Source: CAXSDR01 sp964236445 (GTDB lineage: Bacteria; Actinomycetota; Actinomycetes; Motilibacterales; Motilibacteraceae). Taken from it: a stretch of DNA of 28,779 nucleotides. Positions within the stretch are counted from its first letter, which is position 1. Each line of letters opens with the position of its first letter. Below the pieces are notes generated by a model. That model saw nothing but the letters and a program-made list of their open reading frames with translations. It did no database searches and was not told the origin of the DNA. Below are positions 13,834-22,224 of this stretch, in pieces. The stretch lies in NCBI GenBank assembly GCA_964236445.1, contig CAXSDR010000041.1:1-28779 (forward strand), given 5' to 3'. The position numbers and the translations under genes were made by a program.

Positions 13834-16239
13834 GTGCCAGCTCCCCATCGTGTCCTGCCTGCCGCTGCTTCGTCCGGCGCCGAGCTCTCCGCAGCGGCGG
13901 CGGTCGACCCGGCTGCCGCGACTGCCCGCTTCGACCTGCGGCTCGCCCCCCCGGCGGCAGCGGCGTGGGCGAGCGCGTGGGTCGCGCTGGCCGCTTCGCC
14001 GCGGTGGTCGCTGGGTGCGGCGGTGGCGGGTGCGTTCGCCGGCCTGGGGCTGCTCGTGCGCTCGCGTGGCCCGGCGGCTCGAATCGCCGCCGCTGCGCTG
14101 CTCGTCGCAGCGGCGGCCGCCTCGGGTGCTGCCCTGCGGGTCGCGTCATTGCAGAGCGGACCCTTGCCAGGACTGGCGCGCGACACCGCCACCGTCGACG
14201 CCGTGGCCGTCGTCACCGGTGACCCGCAACTGCGGACGCCGGTCGGCTCGGGGCCGGTGCGCCGGGAGCCGGTCGTCGTGCTGCGCGTCCGCCTGCAGCG
14301 TGTGCACACCCGCGGCCGCACGATCCGGGTGCGCGCGCCGGCCGTGGTCCTCGCACCCTCCACGGACAGCTGGCGGGAGCTCACGCCGGGGCAAACAGTC
14401 CTGGTCTCGGGCCGGCTCGCGCCGTCGCTGGACCGCTCGGAGGTCGCGACGCTGCGTGCGCGTGGCTCGCCCAGACTGCAGGGGCGGCCCAACGGCCTCG
14501 AGCGGGCCATGCAGTCGCTGCGCATCGGCCTGCGTCGGGCGTGTGCCGGCCTGTCGCCAGGCCCACGCGGCCTGGTGCCCGGACTCGTCGTCGGCGACAC
14601 GTCCGGCTTGGCGCCGGAGCTCGTGGACGACTTCCGCGCGGCGGGGCTGACCCACCTCACCGCCGTGTCCGGCGCCAATGTCGCGATCCTCATCGGTGCC
14701 CTGCTCCTGGTGCTGCGCCGCCTGGGAGTGCGCGGAAGGTGGCTGCCCGGCGCCGCGACGCTGGCGCTGGCAGGGTTCGTGGTCCTCGCCCGACCCCAGC
14801 CGAGCGTCCTGCGGGCAGCGGCCATGGGGCTGGTCGCACTCGCAGCACTGGCCTCCGGTCGGCGTCAGCGAGGCATGCCCTCCCTCGGCGCAGCCGTGAC
14901 GGTGCTGGTGCTGCTGGATCCGTGGCAGGCGCGGTCCTACGGCTTCGCACTCTCGGTCGTGGCCACGACCGCGCTCCTGGTCCTTGCGCCGCCGATCGCG
15001 GCAGCCTTGACCTCGCGGGGTTTGCCGCTCCGGCTGGCCCAGGCGCTCGCCGTTCCCCTAGCCGCAACCGCGACGACGGCGCCCATCACGGTGATGCTGT
15101 CGAGCTCGGTGAGCTTCGTCGCGGTGCCCGCCAACCTGCTGGCCGAGCCCGCGGTTGCCCCGGCGACGGTGCTCGGTCTCGTGGCGGCGGTGGTTGCGCC
15201 CGTGAGCCCGTGGTTGGCGTCGGCAACGGCGCATCTGGCGGGGCTGCCCGCCGCGTGGATCGTCGGCGTCGCCACCCGAGCTGCCGCTCTCCCGCACGCG
15301 ACCCTCGCGTGGCCGAGCGGGTGGTCGGGGGCCATCGAGCTCGCCGGTTTGCTGCTGCTGGGCGTGCTCGCGGTGCCGCGACTGCTGCGACGGCGCTGGT
15401 CGCGGCGGCTGCTCGTGGGTGCCGTCATCGGTGCTGTCGGAGCGTCGTGCGTCCACCCGCCGGGCATGGCGTCATGGCCGCCGGCGGGCTGGGTCATGGT
15501 TGTCTGCGATGTCGGTCAAGGTGACGCACTGGTGCTCAACGCGGGCGTCCTGGGTGCCGTCGTCGTCGATGCCGGGCCCGACCCTGCGTCCGTGGACCGG
15601 TGTCTGCGCACCCTCGGTGTGACGCGGGTCGCGCTGCTCCTGCTGACCCATCTGCACGCCGACCATGTCGAGGGAATTCCTGGTGTCGTGCACGGTCGAG
15701 CCGTGGCCCAGGTGGAGATCGGGCCGCTCGATGAACCGCCCGACGAGGCGCGCCGGGTGGCCGCGTGGACCCGTGCCGCACACCTCGACGTGGTGCGGGC
15801 ACGGTTCGGTGAGGAACGCTCAGTGGGTCCGCTGCGGTGGCAGGTGCTGGCTCCCCAGCCGGGCGCACCCGACACCGGACCCAACGATGCGAGTGTCGTC
15901 ATCCTGGTGCATGTCGGGGACATCACGATGCTGCTCACCGGCGACGTGGAGCCGCCGGCGCAGAAGCGGCTCCTTCCGCTCGTCGCAGGGCGCCAGGTGG
16001 ACGTGCTCAAAGTGCCCCATCACGGCTCGGCACACCAGGAGCCCGACTTCCTTGCAGGGTTGCGGCCGCGACTCGCGCTGATCAGCGTAGGCAAGGGCAA
16101 CACCTACGGTCATCCCGCCGCGACAACCATCGCCTTGCTGCGCGACGTCGGGGCGCTGGTCGCGCGCACCGACGAGGACGGCGACCTGGCGGTTGTCGGC
16201 ACCGCGTCGTCGCTGCGCCTCGTACGTCATCGGCGCTGA
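13834..16239 (+). CDS. comEC: ComEC/Rec2 DNA-uptake channel with metallo-beta-lactamase domain
   Basis: ComEC forms the membrane channel through which single-stranded DNA enters the cell during transformation. The protein has 801 residues, close to the 776 of B. subtilis ComEC, and all three parts are present. The N-terminal membrane and OB-like region (about 1-230) is followed by the Competence domain of many helices (about 240-540), which begins with GLVPGLVVGDTSGL and LTHLTAVSGANVAIL. The C-terminal metallo-beta-lactamase domain begins at VMVVCDVGQGDALVLN. Its metal site reads THLHADH (His606 to His611), with TGDVEP and KVPHHGSAHQE further on. It therefore looks complete and functional. 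GTG at 13834 was chosen because of the TAnnnT element seven bases upstream. A TTG at 13825 is the alternative. Confidence 0.95.
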   Translation: MPAPHRVLPAAASSGAELSAAAAVDPAAATARFDLRLAPPAAAAWASAWVALAASPRWSLGAAVAGAFAGLGLLVRSRGPAARIAAAALLVAAAAASGAALRVASLQSGPLPGLARDTATVDAVAVVTGDPQLRTPVGSGPVRREPVVVLRVRLQRVHTRGRTIRVRAPAVVLAPSTDSWRELTPGQTVLVSGRLAPSLDRSEVATLRARGSPRLQGRPNGLERAMQSLRIGLRRACAGLSPGPRGLVPGLVVGDTSGLAPELVDDFRAAGLTHLTAVSGANVAILIGALLLVLRRLGVRGRWLPGAATLALAGFVVLARPQPSVLRAAAMGLVALAALASGRRQRGMPSLGAAVTVLVLLDPWQARSYGFALSVVATTALLVLAPPIAAALTSRGLPLRLAQALAVPLAATATTAPITVMLSSSVSFVAVPANLLAEPAVAPATVLGLVAAVVAPVSPWLASATAHLAGLPAAWIVGVATRAAALPHATLAWPSGWSGAIELAGLLLLGVLAVPRLLRRRWSRRLLVGAVIGAVGASCVHPPGMASWPPAGWVMVVCDVGQGDALVLNAGVLGAVVVDAGPDPASVDRCLRTLGVTRVALLLLTHLHADHVEGIPGVVHGRAVAQVEIGPLDEPPDEARRVAAWTRAAHLDVVRARFGEERSVGPLRWQVLAPQPGAPDTGPNDASVVILVHVGDITMLLTGDVEPPAQKRLLPLVAGRQVDVLKVPHHGSAHQEPDFLAGLRPRLALISVGKGNTYGHPAATTIALLRDVGALVARTDEDGDLAVVGTASSLRLVRHRR

Positions 16240-16332
16240 GCCCGTCGGCGCCGGGCGGTACGTTCGTCGCAGGCGTTGGCATGGTGCCGTCGCAGAAGCC
16301 GATCCGAACCCGCGACACCAGGAGGCACGCGC

Positions 16333-17316
16333 ATGCCCACCTCACCGGTGACCCTGGTGGTCGGCCCCGAGGAGCTCCTCGTGGAGCGCGCGGTGGCAGA
16401 TATCGTCGCGCGCGTGACACAGGCTGACGCCGCTTCGGGCGCCCCCGGCGTCGAGGTTGTCGACCTCCCGGCGGCGGCCGTCGAGGCGAGCGCCCTGGAC
16501 GAGATGCTGAGCCCGTCGCTGTTCGGGGACCGGCGCGTCGTCGTGGTCAGGGGCCTGCAGGACGCGGCTGACGCGCTCGTCAAGGCGCTGACCGCCTATG
16601 TCGGCGACCCGGCGGACGACATTGCGCTCATCCTGGTCCACAAGGGGGGAGCCCGCGGCCGCAAGCTCCTCGACGCGGCCACCAAGGCCGGAGCCGTCAC
16701 CGTCGCCTGCGCCGAGGTGAAGAAGCGGGGCGAGCGGCTCTCGTTCATCTCCAGCGAGCTGCGCCGGCACAAGCGCCGCACCACCGACGATGCGGCGGAG
16801 ACGCTGCTCGAGGCCGTCGGCAACGACCTCAGAGCCCTCGCGGCGGCGTGCTCGCAGCTCGTCAGCGACACCACCGAGCAGGGCGGCACGATCGACGCCG
16901 ATGTCGTACGCCGCTATCACGCCGGCCGGGCCGAGGTGACGGGCTTTGCTGTCGCGGACCGCGCCGTGGAGGGTCAGGTCGGTCCAGCCCTGGCGGCCCT
17001 GCGGTGGGCGCTGCAGACCGGCACAGATCCGGTGCTCGTGACGAGCGCGCTGGCAAGCGCCCTGCGCTCGATCGTCCGCTACGCCAGCGCCCCTCGCGGG
17101 CTGCGGCCGACCGATCTGGCGCGCGAGTTGGCGATGCCACCGTGGAAGGTCGATGTCGTACGCCGACAATCGCGTGGTTGGAGCCCGGAGGCGATAGCGG
17201 CCGCGCTGACGGAGGTCGCCCGAGCCGACGGGCAGGTCAAGGGCGGGGGAGCGGACGCTGCCTACGCAGTCGAGCGGGCCGTGAGGCGGGTCGCCCAGAT
17301 CCGCGCGGCCGCTTGA
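16333..17316 (+). CDS. holA: DNA polymerase III subunit delta
   Basis: HolA is the delta subunit of the clamp loader. It opens the beta sliding clamp at the replication fork. The 327 residues show the actinobacterial HolA pattern: VTLVVGPEELLVERAV at the start, LFGDRRVVVVRGLQD, DDIALILVHKGG, the lysine-rich VACAEVKKRGERLSFISSEL, NDLRALAAACSQLV, and a C-terminal domain with PALAALRWALQTG and YAVERAVRRVAQIRA. The ATG at 16333 is supported by AGGAGG eight bases upstream. An earlier in-frame ATG at 16276 lacks one. TACGTT at 16259-16264 may be its -10. The common order comEC-holA-rpsT is kept here. Confidence 0.93.
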   Translation: MPTSPVTLVVGPEELLVERAVADIVARVTQADAASGAPGVEVVDLPAAAVEASALDEMLSPSLFGDRRVVVVRGLQDAADALVKALTAYVGDPADDIALILVHKGGARGRKLLDAATKAGAVTVACAEVKKRGERLSFISSELRRHKRRTTDDAAETLLEAVGNDLRALAAACSQLVSDTTEQGGTIDADVVRRYHAGRAEVTGFAVADRAVEGQVGPALAALRWALQTGTDPVLVTSALASALRSIVRYASAPRGLRPTDLARELAMPPWKVDVVRRQSRGWSPEAIAAALTEVARADGQVKGGGADAAYAVERAVRRVAQIRAAA

Positions 17317-17320
17317 GCGA

Positions 17321-17341
17321 GCGGAGCTTCGTCAGCTCCGC
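17321..17341. terminator. Hairpin between holA and rpsT
   Basis: GCGGAGCT (17321-17328), loop TCGTC, AGCTCCGC (17334-17341) is a perfect 8-bp stem four bases after the holA stop, in the gap between convergent genes. There is no U-run. It is a good stem-type terminator candidate for holA and could serve rpsT from the other side. Confidence 0.55.
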
Positions 17342-17349
17342 AGTCGCGA

Positions 17350-17374
17350 GGCGACCGATGTCGCCGATGTCGCC
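17350..17374. repeat. Small inverted and tandem repeat in the holA-rpsT gap
   Basis: GATGTCGCC occurs twice in tandem (17357-17365 and 17366-17374). The first copy also pairs with GGCGAC at 17350-17355 across a CGAT loop, giving a 6-bp hairpin 41 bases past the rpsT stop. It may be the rpsT terminator or a simple expanded repeat. Confidence 0.35.
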
Positions 17375-17414
17375 AGGACGACAAGAGAAGCCTCACGATC
17401 ACCGCGGTTGGCGA

Positions 17415-17675
17415 CTACAGCGCCGCAGCTCGCTTCGACAGCGAGGACTTGCGGTTGGCGGCCTGATTCTTGTGGATGACGCCCTTGCTCGCCGCTTTGT
17501 CGAGCTGGCGGGCGGCGGCGCGGGCGAAGACGACCGCAGCAGCGGAATCGCCCTTGTCGGCGGCTTCGCGGAAGCTGCGGATGGCGGTCTTGAGCGAGGA
17601 CTTGACTGCCTTGTTGCGCAGGCGAGCCTTCTCGTTCTGCTTGTTTCGCTTGATCTGGGACTTGATGTTCGCCAC
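17415..17675 (-). CDS. rpsT: 30S ribosomal protein S20
   Basis: S20 is a primary binding protein of 16S rRNA in the small ribosomal subunit. The 86-residue, Lys/Arg/Ala-rich helical protein starts ANIKSQIKRNKQNEKARLRN after the initiator, ends SSLSKRAAAL, and has the usual family length. The start is GTG at 17675, with GGAG about eleven bases upstream. The frame is open further upstream, but that extension is a non-coding leader. It is the only minus-strand gene among the conserved genes from leuS to hemW, an orientation common for rpsT in actinobacteria. A promoter candidate 97 bases upstream leaves a long leader. In other bacteria S20 limits its own translation through its leader, which could apply here. 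Confidence 0.97.
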   Translation of the reverse strand: MANIKSQIKRNKQNEKARLRNKAVKSSLKTAIRSFREAADKGDSAAAVVFARAAARQLDKAASKGVIHKNQAANRKSSLSKRAAAL

Positions 17676-17772
17676 GAGGAAGGAGCTCCAGCAGTCGGTT
17701 CGTCGGTCAGTTCCGGGCAGTCGAGCCAATGAGCGGAGTCCGGCAGAAGAAGCCGGAGCGGCGCGACGGATC

Positions 17773-17801
17773 AGGTTAGCAGTGGATCGGCGATGTCCCA
17801 A
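17773..17801 (-). promoter_or_regulatory. Candidate sigma-70-type promoter of rpsT
   Basis: On the minus strand TTGGGA (17801-17796) and TAACCT (17778-17773) are separated by exactly 17 bases. The -10 fits TAnnnT and the -35 shares TTG with the consensus. Transcription from here gives a leader of roughly 90 bases before the GTG start. Confidence 0.5.
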
Positions 17802-17924
17802 GCCGGCGGCGGCCCAGGAGCAACGGAGCCGCGTCGGGGCGACGACCACAGCCCTGGGAACCAACAGCGCCTACGCGTGGGACGATGGAGGTCCTGCACT
17901 GCCTGAGGAAGGATCCCGCCCTCC

Positions 17925-19787
17925 GTGCCGCCGTCGTCCTCTGCCGCAGCTCCGCAACCCAGCCGCACCGACCCGGCCCTGATCCGCAACTTCTGCATCA
18001 TCGCCCACATCGACCACGGCAAGTCGACGTTGGCCGACCGCATGCTGCAGGTCACGGGAGTGGTCGACGGCCGCCAGATGCGCGCGCAATATCTGGACCG
18101 CATGGACATCGAGCGCGAGCGCGGCATCACGATCAAGAGTCAGGCGGTCCGGCTGCCTTTCACGTCCCTCGACGGCACCACCTACGTCCTGAACCTCATC
18201 GACACCCCGGGCCACGTCGACTTCACCTACGAGGTCTCGCGCTCCCTCGCCGCGTGCGAGGGATGCGTGCTCCTGGTGGACGCCGCGCAGGGCATCGAGG
18301 CGCAGACCCTGGCCAACCTCTATCTCGCGCTCGAGAACAACCTGACGATCCTCCCGGTGCTCAACAAGATCGACCTGCCGGCAGCCCAGCCCGAGAAGTA
18401 CGCCGCCGAGCTCGCCCACATCATCGGCTGCGACCCTTCCGACGTCCTCAAGGTCAGCGCCAAGACCGGGGCCGGCGTGGGTGAGTTGCTTGAAGAGGTC
18501 GTACGCCTCGTCCCGGCTCCGCAGGGCAACCCCGACGGCCCTGCGCGGGCACTGATCTTCGACTCGGTCTACGACGCCTACCGCGGCGTGGTCACCTATG
18601 TCCGCGTGGTCGACGGAAGCCTCAACCGGCGTGAGCGCATCCTCATGCTCTCCACCCGCGCGACCCACGAGATGCTCGAAGTGGGGGTCATCAGCCCCGA
18701 GCCCCTCGCGTCCGACGGCCTCGGCGTCGGCGAGGTGGGCTACCTCATCACCGGGGTCAAGGACGTACGCCAGTCCAAGGTCGGCGACACGGTCACCACC
18801 CTGCACGGGCCGGCGACCCAGATGCTCGGTGGCTACAAGGAGCCGGTGCCCATGGTGTTCTCCGGGCTCTATCCGCTCGAGGGCGCCGACTATCCCGAGC
18901 TGCGTGACGCGCTCGAGAAGCTGCAGCTCAACGATGCGGCCGTGGTGTGGGAGCCCGAGTCGTCCGCCGCCCTCGGTTTCGGTTTCCGTTGCGGCTTCCT
19001 GGGTCTGCTGCACCTGGAGATCGTGCGCGAGCGCCTCGAGCGTGAGTTCGGCCTCGACCTCATCGCGACCGCGCCCAACGTCGTCTACCGCGTCGAGATG
19101 GACGACGGCAGCGAGCACGTCGTCACCAATCCGAGCGAGTTCCCGGGCGGCAAGATCTCACAGGTCTTCGAGCCGATCGTGCGCGCGACGATTCTCGCGC
19201 CGAGCGACTACATCGGCGCGATCATGGAGCTCTGCCAGACGCGTCGCGGTTCACTCAAGGGCATGGACTACCTCTCGGAGGACCGCGTCGAGCTGCGCTA
19301 CACCTTGCCCATGGGCGAGATCATCTTCGACTTCTTCGACGCCCTGAAGTCCAAGACCCGCGGCTATGCCTCGCTCGACTACGAGCTGATCGGCGAGGAG
19401 CCCGGCGACCTCGTGAAGGTCGACATCCTGCTGCAGGGCGAGACCGTCGACGCGTTCAGCGCGATCGTGCACAAGGACAAGGCCTACACCTACGGCAACG
19501 ACATGGCCAAGCGCCTGCGCGAGCTGATCCCGCGCCAGCAGTTCGAGGTGCCGATCCAGGCCGCCATCGGTGCGCGCATCATCGCGCGCGAGAACATCCG
19601 CGCCATTCGCAAGGACGTCCTCGCCAAGTGCTACGGCGGCGACATCACCCGCAAGCGCAAGCTGCTCGAGAAGCAGAAGGAAGGCAAGAAGCGCATGAAG
19701 ATGGTGGGCCGTGTCGAGGTCCCCCAGGAAGCCTTCATCGCTGCGCTGTCGACCGACGCGACCGCAGCCGTGACCGCAAGGAAATAG
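17925..19787 (+). CDS. lepA: Translation elongation factor 4 (LepA)
   Basis: EF-4/LepA is a ribosome-dependent GTPase that helps stalled or stressed ribosomes and 30S assembly. The 620 residues contain the GTPase P-loop AHIDHGKS (27-34), the switch region RERGITIKS, DTPGHVDF, and the NKIDLP specificity motif. LepA-specific parts follow, with GEVGYLITGVKDV and a C-terminal domain rich in lysine (AKCYGGDITRKRKLLEKQKEGKKRMK). Length and order are normal. It starts with GTG at 17925, with AGGAAGGA about a dozen bases upstream. TACGCG at 17872-17877 is a weak -10 candidate that would give a leader of about 40 bases. hemW begins directly after its stop. Confidence 0.97.
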   Translation: MPPSSSAAAPQPSRTDPALIRNFCIIAHIDHGKSTLADRMLQVTGVVDGRQMRAQYLDRMDIERERGITIKSQAVRLPFTSLDGTTYVLNLIDTPGHVDFTYEVSRSLAACEGCVLLVDAAQGIEAQTLANLYLALENNLTILPVLNKIDLPAAQPEKYAAELAHIIGCDPSDVLKVSAKTGAGVGELLEEVVRLVPAPQGNPDGPARALIFDSVYDAYRGVVTYVRVVDGSLNRRERILMLSTRATHEMLEVGVISPEPLASDGLGVGEVGYLITGVKDVRQSKVGDTVTTLHGPATQMLGGYKEPVPMVFSGLYPLEGADYPELRDALEKLQLNDAAVVWEPESSAALGFGFRCGFLGLLHLEIVRERLEREFGLDLIATAPNVVYRVEMDDGSEHVVTNPSEFPGGKISQVFEPIVRATILAPSDYIGAIMELCQTRRGSLKGMDYLSEDRVELRYTLPMGEIIFDFFDALKSKTRGYASLDYELIGEEPGDLVKVDILLQGETVDAFSAIVHKDKAYTYGNDMAKRLRELIPRQQFEVPIQAAIGARIIARENIRAIRKDVLAKCYGGDITRKRKLLEKQKEGKKRMKMVGRVEVPQEAFIAALSTDATAAVTARK

Positions 19788-19789
19788 TG

Positions 19790-21004
19790 GTGCCGTCCGC
19801 CTTGCCCGACGGCGAGCCGGCACCGAGCGACGGCGCACTGCCGGGCACCGCTGTCGAAGGGCTGGGGCGCAACCCCTTCGGGTTCTACGTCCACGTTCCC
19901 TACTGCGCGACCCGCTGCGGCTACTGCGACTTCAACACCTACACCGCCGAGGAGCTGCAGGGCACGAGCCGGGCGACGTGGCGACTGACCGCGACACAGG
20001 AAGTGCAGTTCGCGCGTCGGGTGTTGGGCGACCGTACGCCGCCCGTCGAGACCGTCTTCGTGGGCGGCGGCACGCCGACGCTGCTGCCCGCCGCCGACCT
20101 CGGCGCCGTCCTCGGGGTCATCCGCGAGGAGTTCGGGCTCGCACCCGACGCCGAGGTGACGACGGAGGCCAATCCCGAATCGGTCGACGCGCGCAGCCTC
20201 TCGCAGCTACGCGAGCTCGGCTTCACCCGCATCTCGTTCGGCATGCAGTCGGCGTCACCGCACGTGCTGCAGGTCCTCGAGCGCCGCCACACGGCCGGTC
20301 GTGTCCCGCAGGTCGTCCACCTGGCACGGGCCGCCGGGTTCGAGCAGGTCAGCGTCGACCTGATCTACGGCACGCCGGGGGAGTCCCTGCAGGACTGGAG
20401 CGACACGCTGGACGCGGCCCTGGCGGTCTCGCCGGACCACGTGTCGGCCTACGCCTTGATCGTGGAGGACGGCACGCGGCTGGCCGGGCGCGTACGCCGC
20501 GGTGAGGTCGAGGCGCCCGATGACGACGCCATGGCCGACGCCTACCTTCTCGCCGACGAGCGGTTCGCCGCCGCAGGCTTCGAGTGGTACGAGCTGTCCA
20601 ACTGGGCGCGCGACGGTGCCCGGTGTCGGCACAACGTGGGCTATTGGCGCGACGGCGACTGGTGGGGCGTCGGGCCCGGCGCGCACAGCCATGTGAACGG
20701 CGTGCGGTGGTGGAACGTCAAGCATCCGTCGGCCTGGGCCGCCCGCCTCGATGCCGGAGTCAGCCCGGCGCATGCCCGCGAGCTTGTCGGCCGGGCCGAC
20801 AGGCGGGTGGAGCGGGTGCTGCTCGGAACGCGCCTGCGCGAGGGCCAGCCGTTGACCGATCTCAGCGACAGCGGGCGGTCCGCCGCCCTCCGGCTCGTGC
20901 GCGACGGGCTCCTCGACGCGTCCGCGCACGACAACGGCCGCGCAGTGTTGACGCTGCGCGGCCGGTTGCTCGCGGACGCTGTGGTGCGCGACCTCGTCGA
21001 CTGA
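19790..21004 (+). CDS. hemW: Radical SAM heme chaperone HemW
   Basis: HemW is a radical-SAM-family protein that carries heme to target proteins. It is often annotated as oxygen-independent coproporphyrinogen oxidase (HemN). The 404 residues begin with a short tail and then FGFYVHVPYCATRCGYCDF, which holds the Fe-S ligands Cys39, Cys43 and Cys46 (CxxxCxxC). Further landmarks are ETVFVGGGTPTLL, TTEANPES, GFTRISFGMQS, VSVDLIYGTPGE, and the HemW-typical HNxxYW motif as HNVGYW from His281. The start GTG at 19790 has AAGGA seven bases upstream. GTG at 19787 overlaps the lepA stop and is an alternative. The lepA-hemW pair is conserved in Gram-positive bacteria and probably forms one transcript. Confidence 0.94.
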   Translation: MPSALPDGEPAPSDGALPGTAVEGLGRNPFGFYVHVPYCATRCGYCDFNTYTAEELQGTSRATWRLTATQEVQFARRVLGDRTPPVETVFVGGGTPTLLPAADLGAVLGVIREEFGLAPDAEVTTEANPESVDARSLSQLRELGFTRISFGMQSASPHVLQVLERRHTAGRVPQVVHLARAAGFEQVSVDLIYGTPGESLQDWSDTLDAALAVSPDHVSAYALIVEDGTRLAGRVRRGEVEAPDDDAMADAYLLADERFAAAGFEWYELSNWARDGARCRHNVGYWRDGDWWGVGPGAHSHVNGVRWWNVKHPSAWAARLDAGVSPAHARELVGRADRRVERVLLGTRLREGQPLTDLSDSGRSAALRLVRDGLLDASAHDNGRAVLTLRGRLLADAVVRDLVD

Positions 21005-21019
21005 CGCCGACGAGCCGCC

Positions 21020-21493
21020 CTACTTCACCAGGCGCAGATTCACGGGATAGCGGTAGTCCTCACCGCGGTTGGCGGCCAGTGACGCCATGATGACGAACAC
21101 GATGTGCGCGATGAAGACGATCGGGATCAGCAGGAAGCCGATCAGCACGAGACAGAGCAGACCGCTGACCAGATAGGCGATGTAGAGGCTGATCTGGAAG
21201 TTCAGCGACTCGACCGCGTGACGTCGAACGTAGGGGGACTTCTCGCCCTGCGTCAGCATGACGATCAGCGGGGCCAGAAAACCGAGCAGGAACGTCCCGA
21301 GGTGTGACAGCAGCGCCCACATCCTCTCGTCGGACGGGCTCAGCTGGCTGGGTGCCGAGCCGTAGACCGGGCCGGCGACCGGGAACCCGCCAGCAGCAGG
21401 CGCATAGCCGGACTCGGCAGGCGGCTGCGCCCAGCCGGGCTGAGGTGGCTGGGTCTGCCCCGGCGTCTGCGGCATGTCGTCGGGGGTGCTCAT
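21020..21493 (-). CDS. DUF4870 domain membrane protein
   Basis: The protein has 157 residues. The first 50 are rich in Pro, Gly and Gln and probably disordered. The rest matches DUF4870 as I recall it: SPSDERMWALLSHLGTFLLGFLAPLIVML, then SPYVRRHAVESLNFQISLYIAY, which are the usual two phrases, followed by a hydrophobic hairpin (GLLCLVLIGFLLIPIVFIAHIVFVIMASLAANRG). It is thus a small inner-membrane protein with about three or four helices and unknown function. It begins one base after the stop of the RDD gene on the same strand, so the two are one operon and may form a complex. It converges on hemW with only 15 bases between the stops. Confidence 0.85.
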   Translation of the reverse strand: MSTPDDMPQTPGQTQPPQPGWAQPPAESGYAPAAGGFPVAGPVYGSAPSQLSPSDERMWALLSHLGTFLLGFLAPLIVMLTQGEKSPYVRRHAVESLNFQISLYIAYLVSGLLCLVLIGFLLIPIVFIAHIVFVIMASLAANRGEDYRYPVNLRLVK

Positions 21494-21494
21494 G

Positions 21495-22115
21495 TCAGAC
21501 CTTCACGACGATCGTCTTGAGAATCATGTCGGTGAATGTCTGCTTCTTGGCCGTCCACAGCGGCGCAAGGAACCCGACGTAGCAAGGGATTGCGTCGACG
21601 ATGTGCACGATGAACCGGCCGATGCCCAGGCCGCCCCCGATGGGAGCGCCGGTCTGCTCGCTGATGAGCTTCGTGCCGGCAATCTTGCGACCGGTCGACT
21701 GGCCGGTCTTGCCGCCGAGATAGGCGTTGTAGAAGCCCCAGACGACGGCAGCCAGGACGAACAGCCAGCCGATCTTGGGCGCGAAGAAGTTGAGGGCACC
21801 CGCGAGCACGGCCGGGCCGAAGTAGTCGATGACGAAGCTCTGCGCGCGCCCGGGCCATGCGACCAGCTCACCGCCACCGAATCCGCCGGGCTGGCCGTAG
21901 CCCTGCGGGGCGCCGTAGCCGCTCGGCGGGACCGCCGGCGCGGCACCGTAGGCCGGGGGTGCGGCATAGGACCCACCCGCGGGTGGTGCATAGCCGCCCG
22001 GGTCAGCCGGCGGCGGTGCGTATCCGCCGCCGCCGGGCGCCGACGGGGGCGGGACCGCGCTGGAACCCGAAGGCTTGTCGAACGAGGGGGGCTGGTAGCC
22101 CGGCTGGTCAGTCAT
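21495..22115 (-). CDS. RDD family membrane protein with Pro/Gly/Tyr-rich N-terminus
   Basis: The protein has 206 residues. Residues 1-85 are low-complexity with repeated short units (GGYAPPPADP, GGYAPPAGG, YGAPQGYGQPGGFGGG), probably a disordered cytoplasmic tail. The membrane domain follows from about residue 88 and carries the features that name the family: Arg90 (WPGRAQSFVID), Asp97 in the first helix, and Asp196 near the end (TFTDMILKTIVV). TGQSTGRKIAGTKLI is also typical. RDD proteins are poorly characterised. Some have been linked to ion transport. AGGAGAG five bases before the ATG supports the start. The DUF4870 gene follows after a single base. The 109-base gap upstream holds its promoter, which I could not place. 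Confidence 0.87.
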   Translation of the reverse strand: MTDQPGYQPPSFDKPSGSSAVPPPSAPGGGGYAPPPADPGGYAPPAGGSYAAPPAYGAAPAVPPSGYGAPQGYGQPGGFGGGELVAWPGRAQSFVIDYFGPAVLAGALNFFAPKIGWLFVLAAVVWGFYNAYLGGKTGQSTGRKIAGTKLISEQTGAPIGGGLGIGRFIVHIVDAIPCYVGFLAPLWTAKKQTFTDMILKTIVVKV

Positions 22116-22224
22116 GCATCTCTCCTAGGACGGCGCATTCGCCGAGTGTGGCAGCGTCGGGGCCCGCTGCACAGGTCCGTGCGCCTGACGCGCCGATCTC
22201 GTTCGGGGAATCTGACGCGGGACT

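Noticed and set aside
13626..14825. Minus-strand open frame opposite comEC
   Set aside because: The translation is Ala/Ser/Thr/Arg-rich without structure, and the comEC frame is complete and conserved.
16637..16645. GTCCACAAG inside holA as a fifth DnaA-like box
   Set aside because: It lies in a conserved coding segment (LVHKGG) and has no partner at 28 bp, so codon content explains it.
17885..18484. ATG at 17885 seven bases after TACGCG, as a leaderless gene
   Set aside because: Its frame differs from lepA and translates to an Arg/His/Pro-rich shadow. The TACGCG also lacks the final T of TAnnnT. At most it marks the lepA transcript start.
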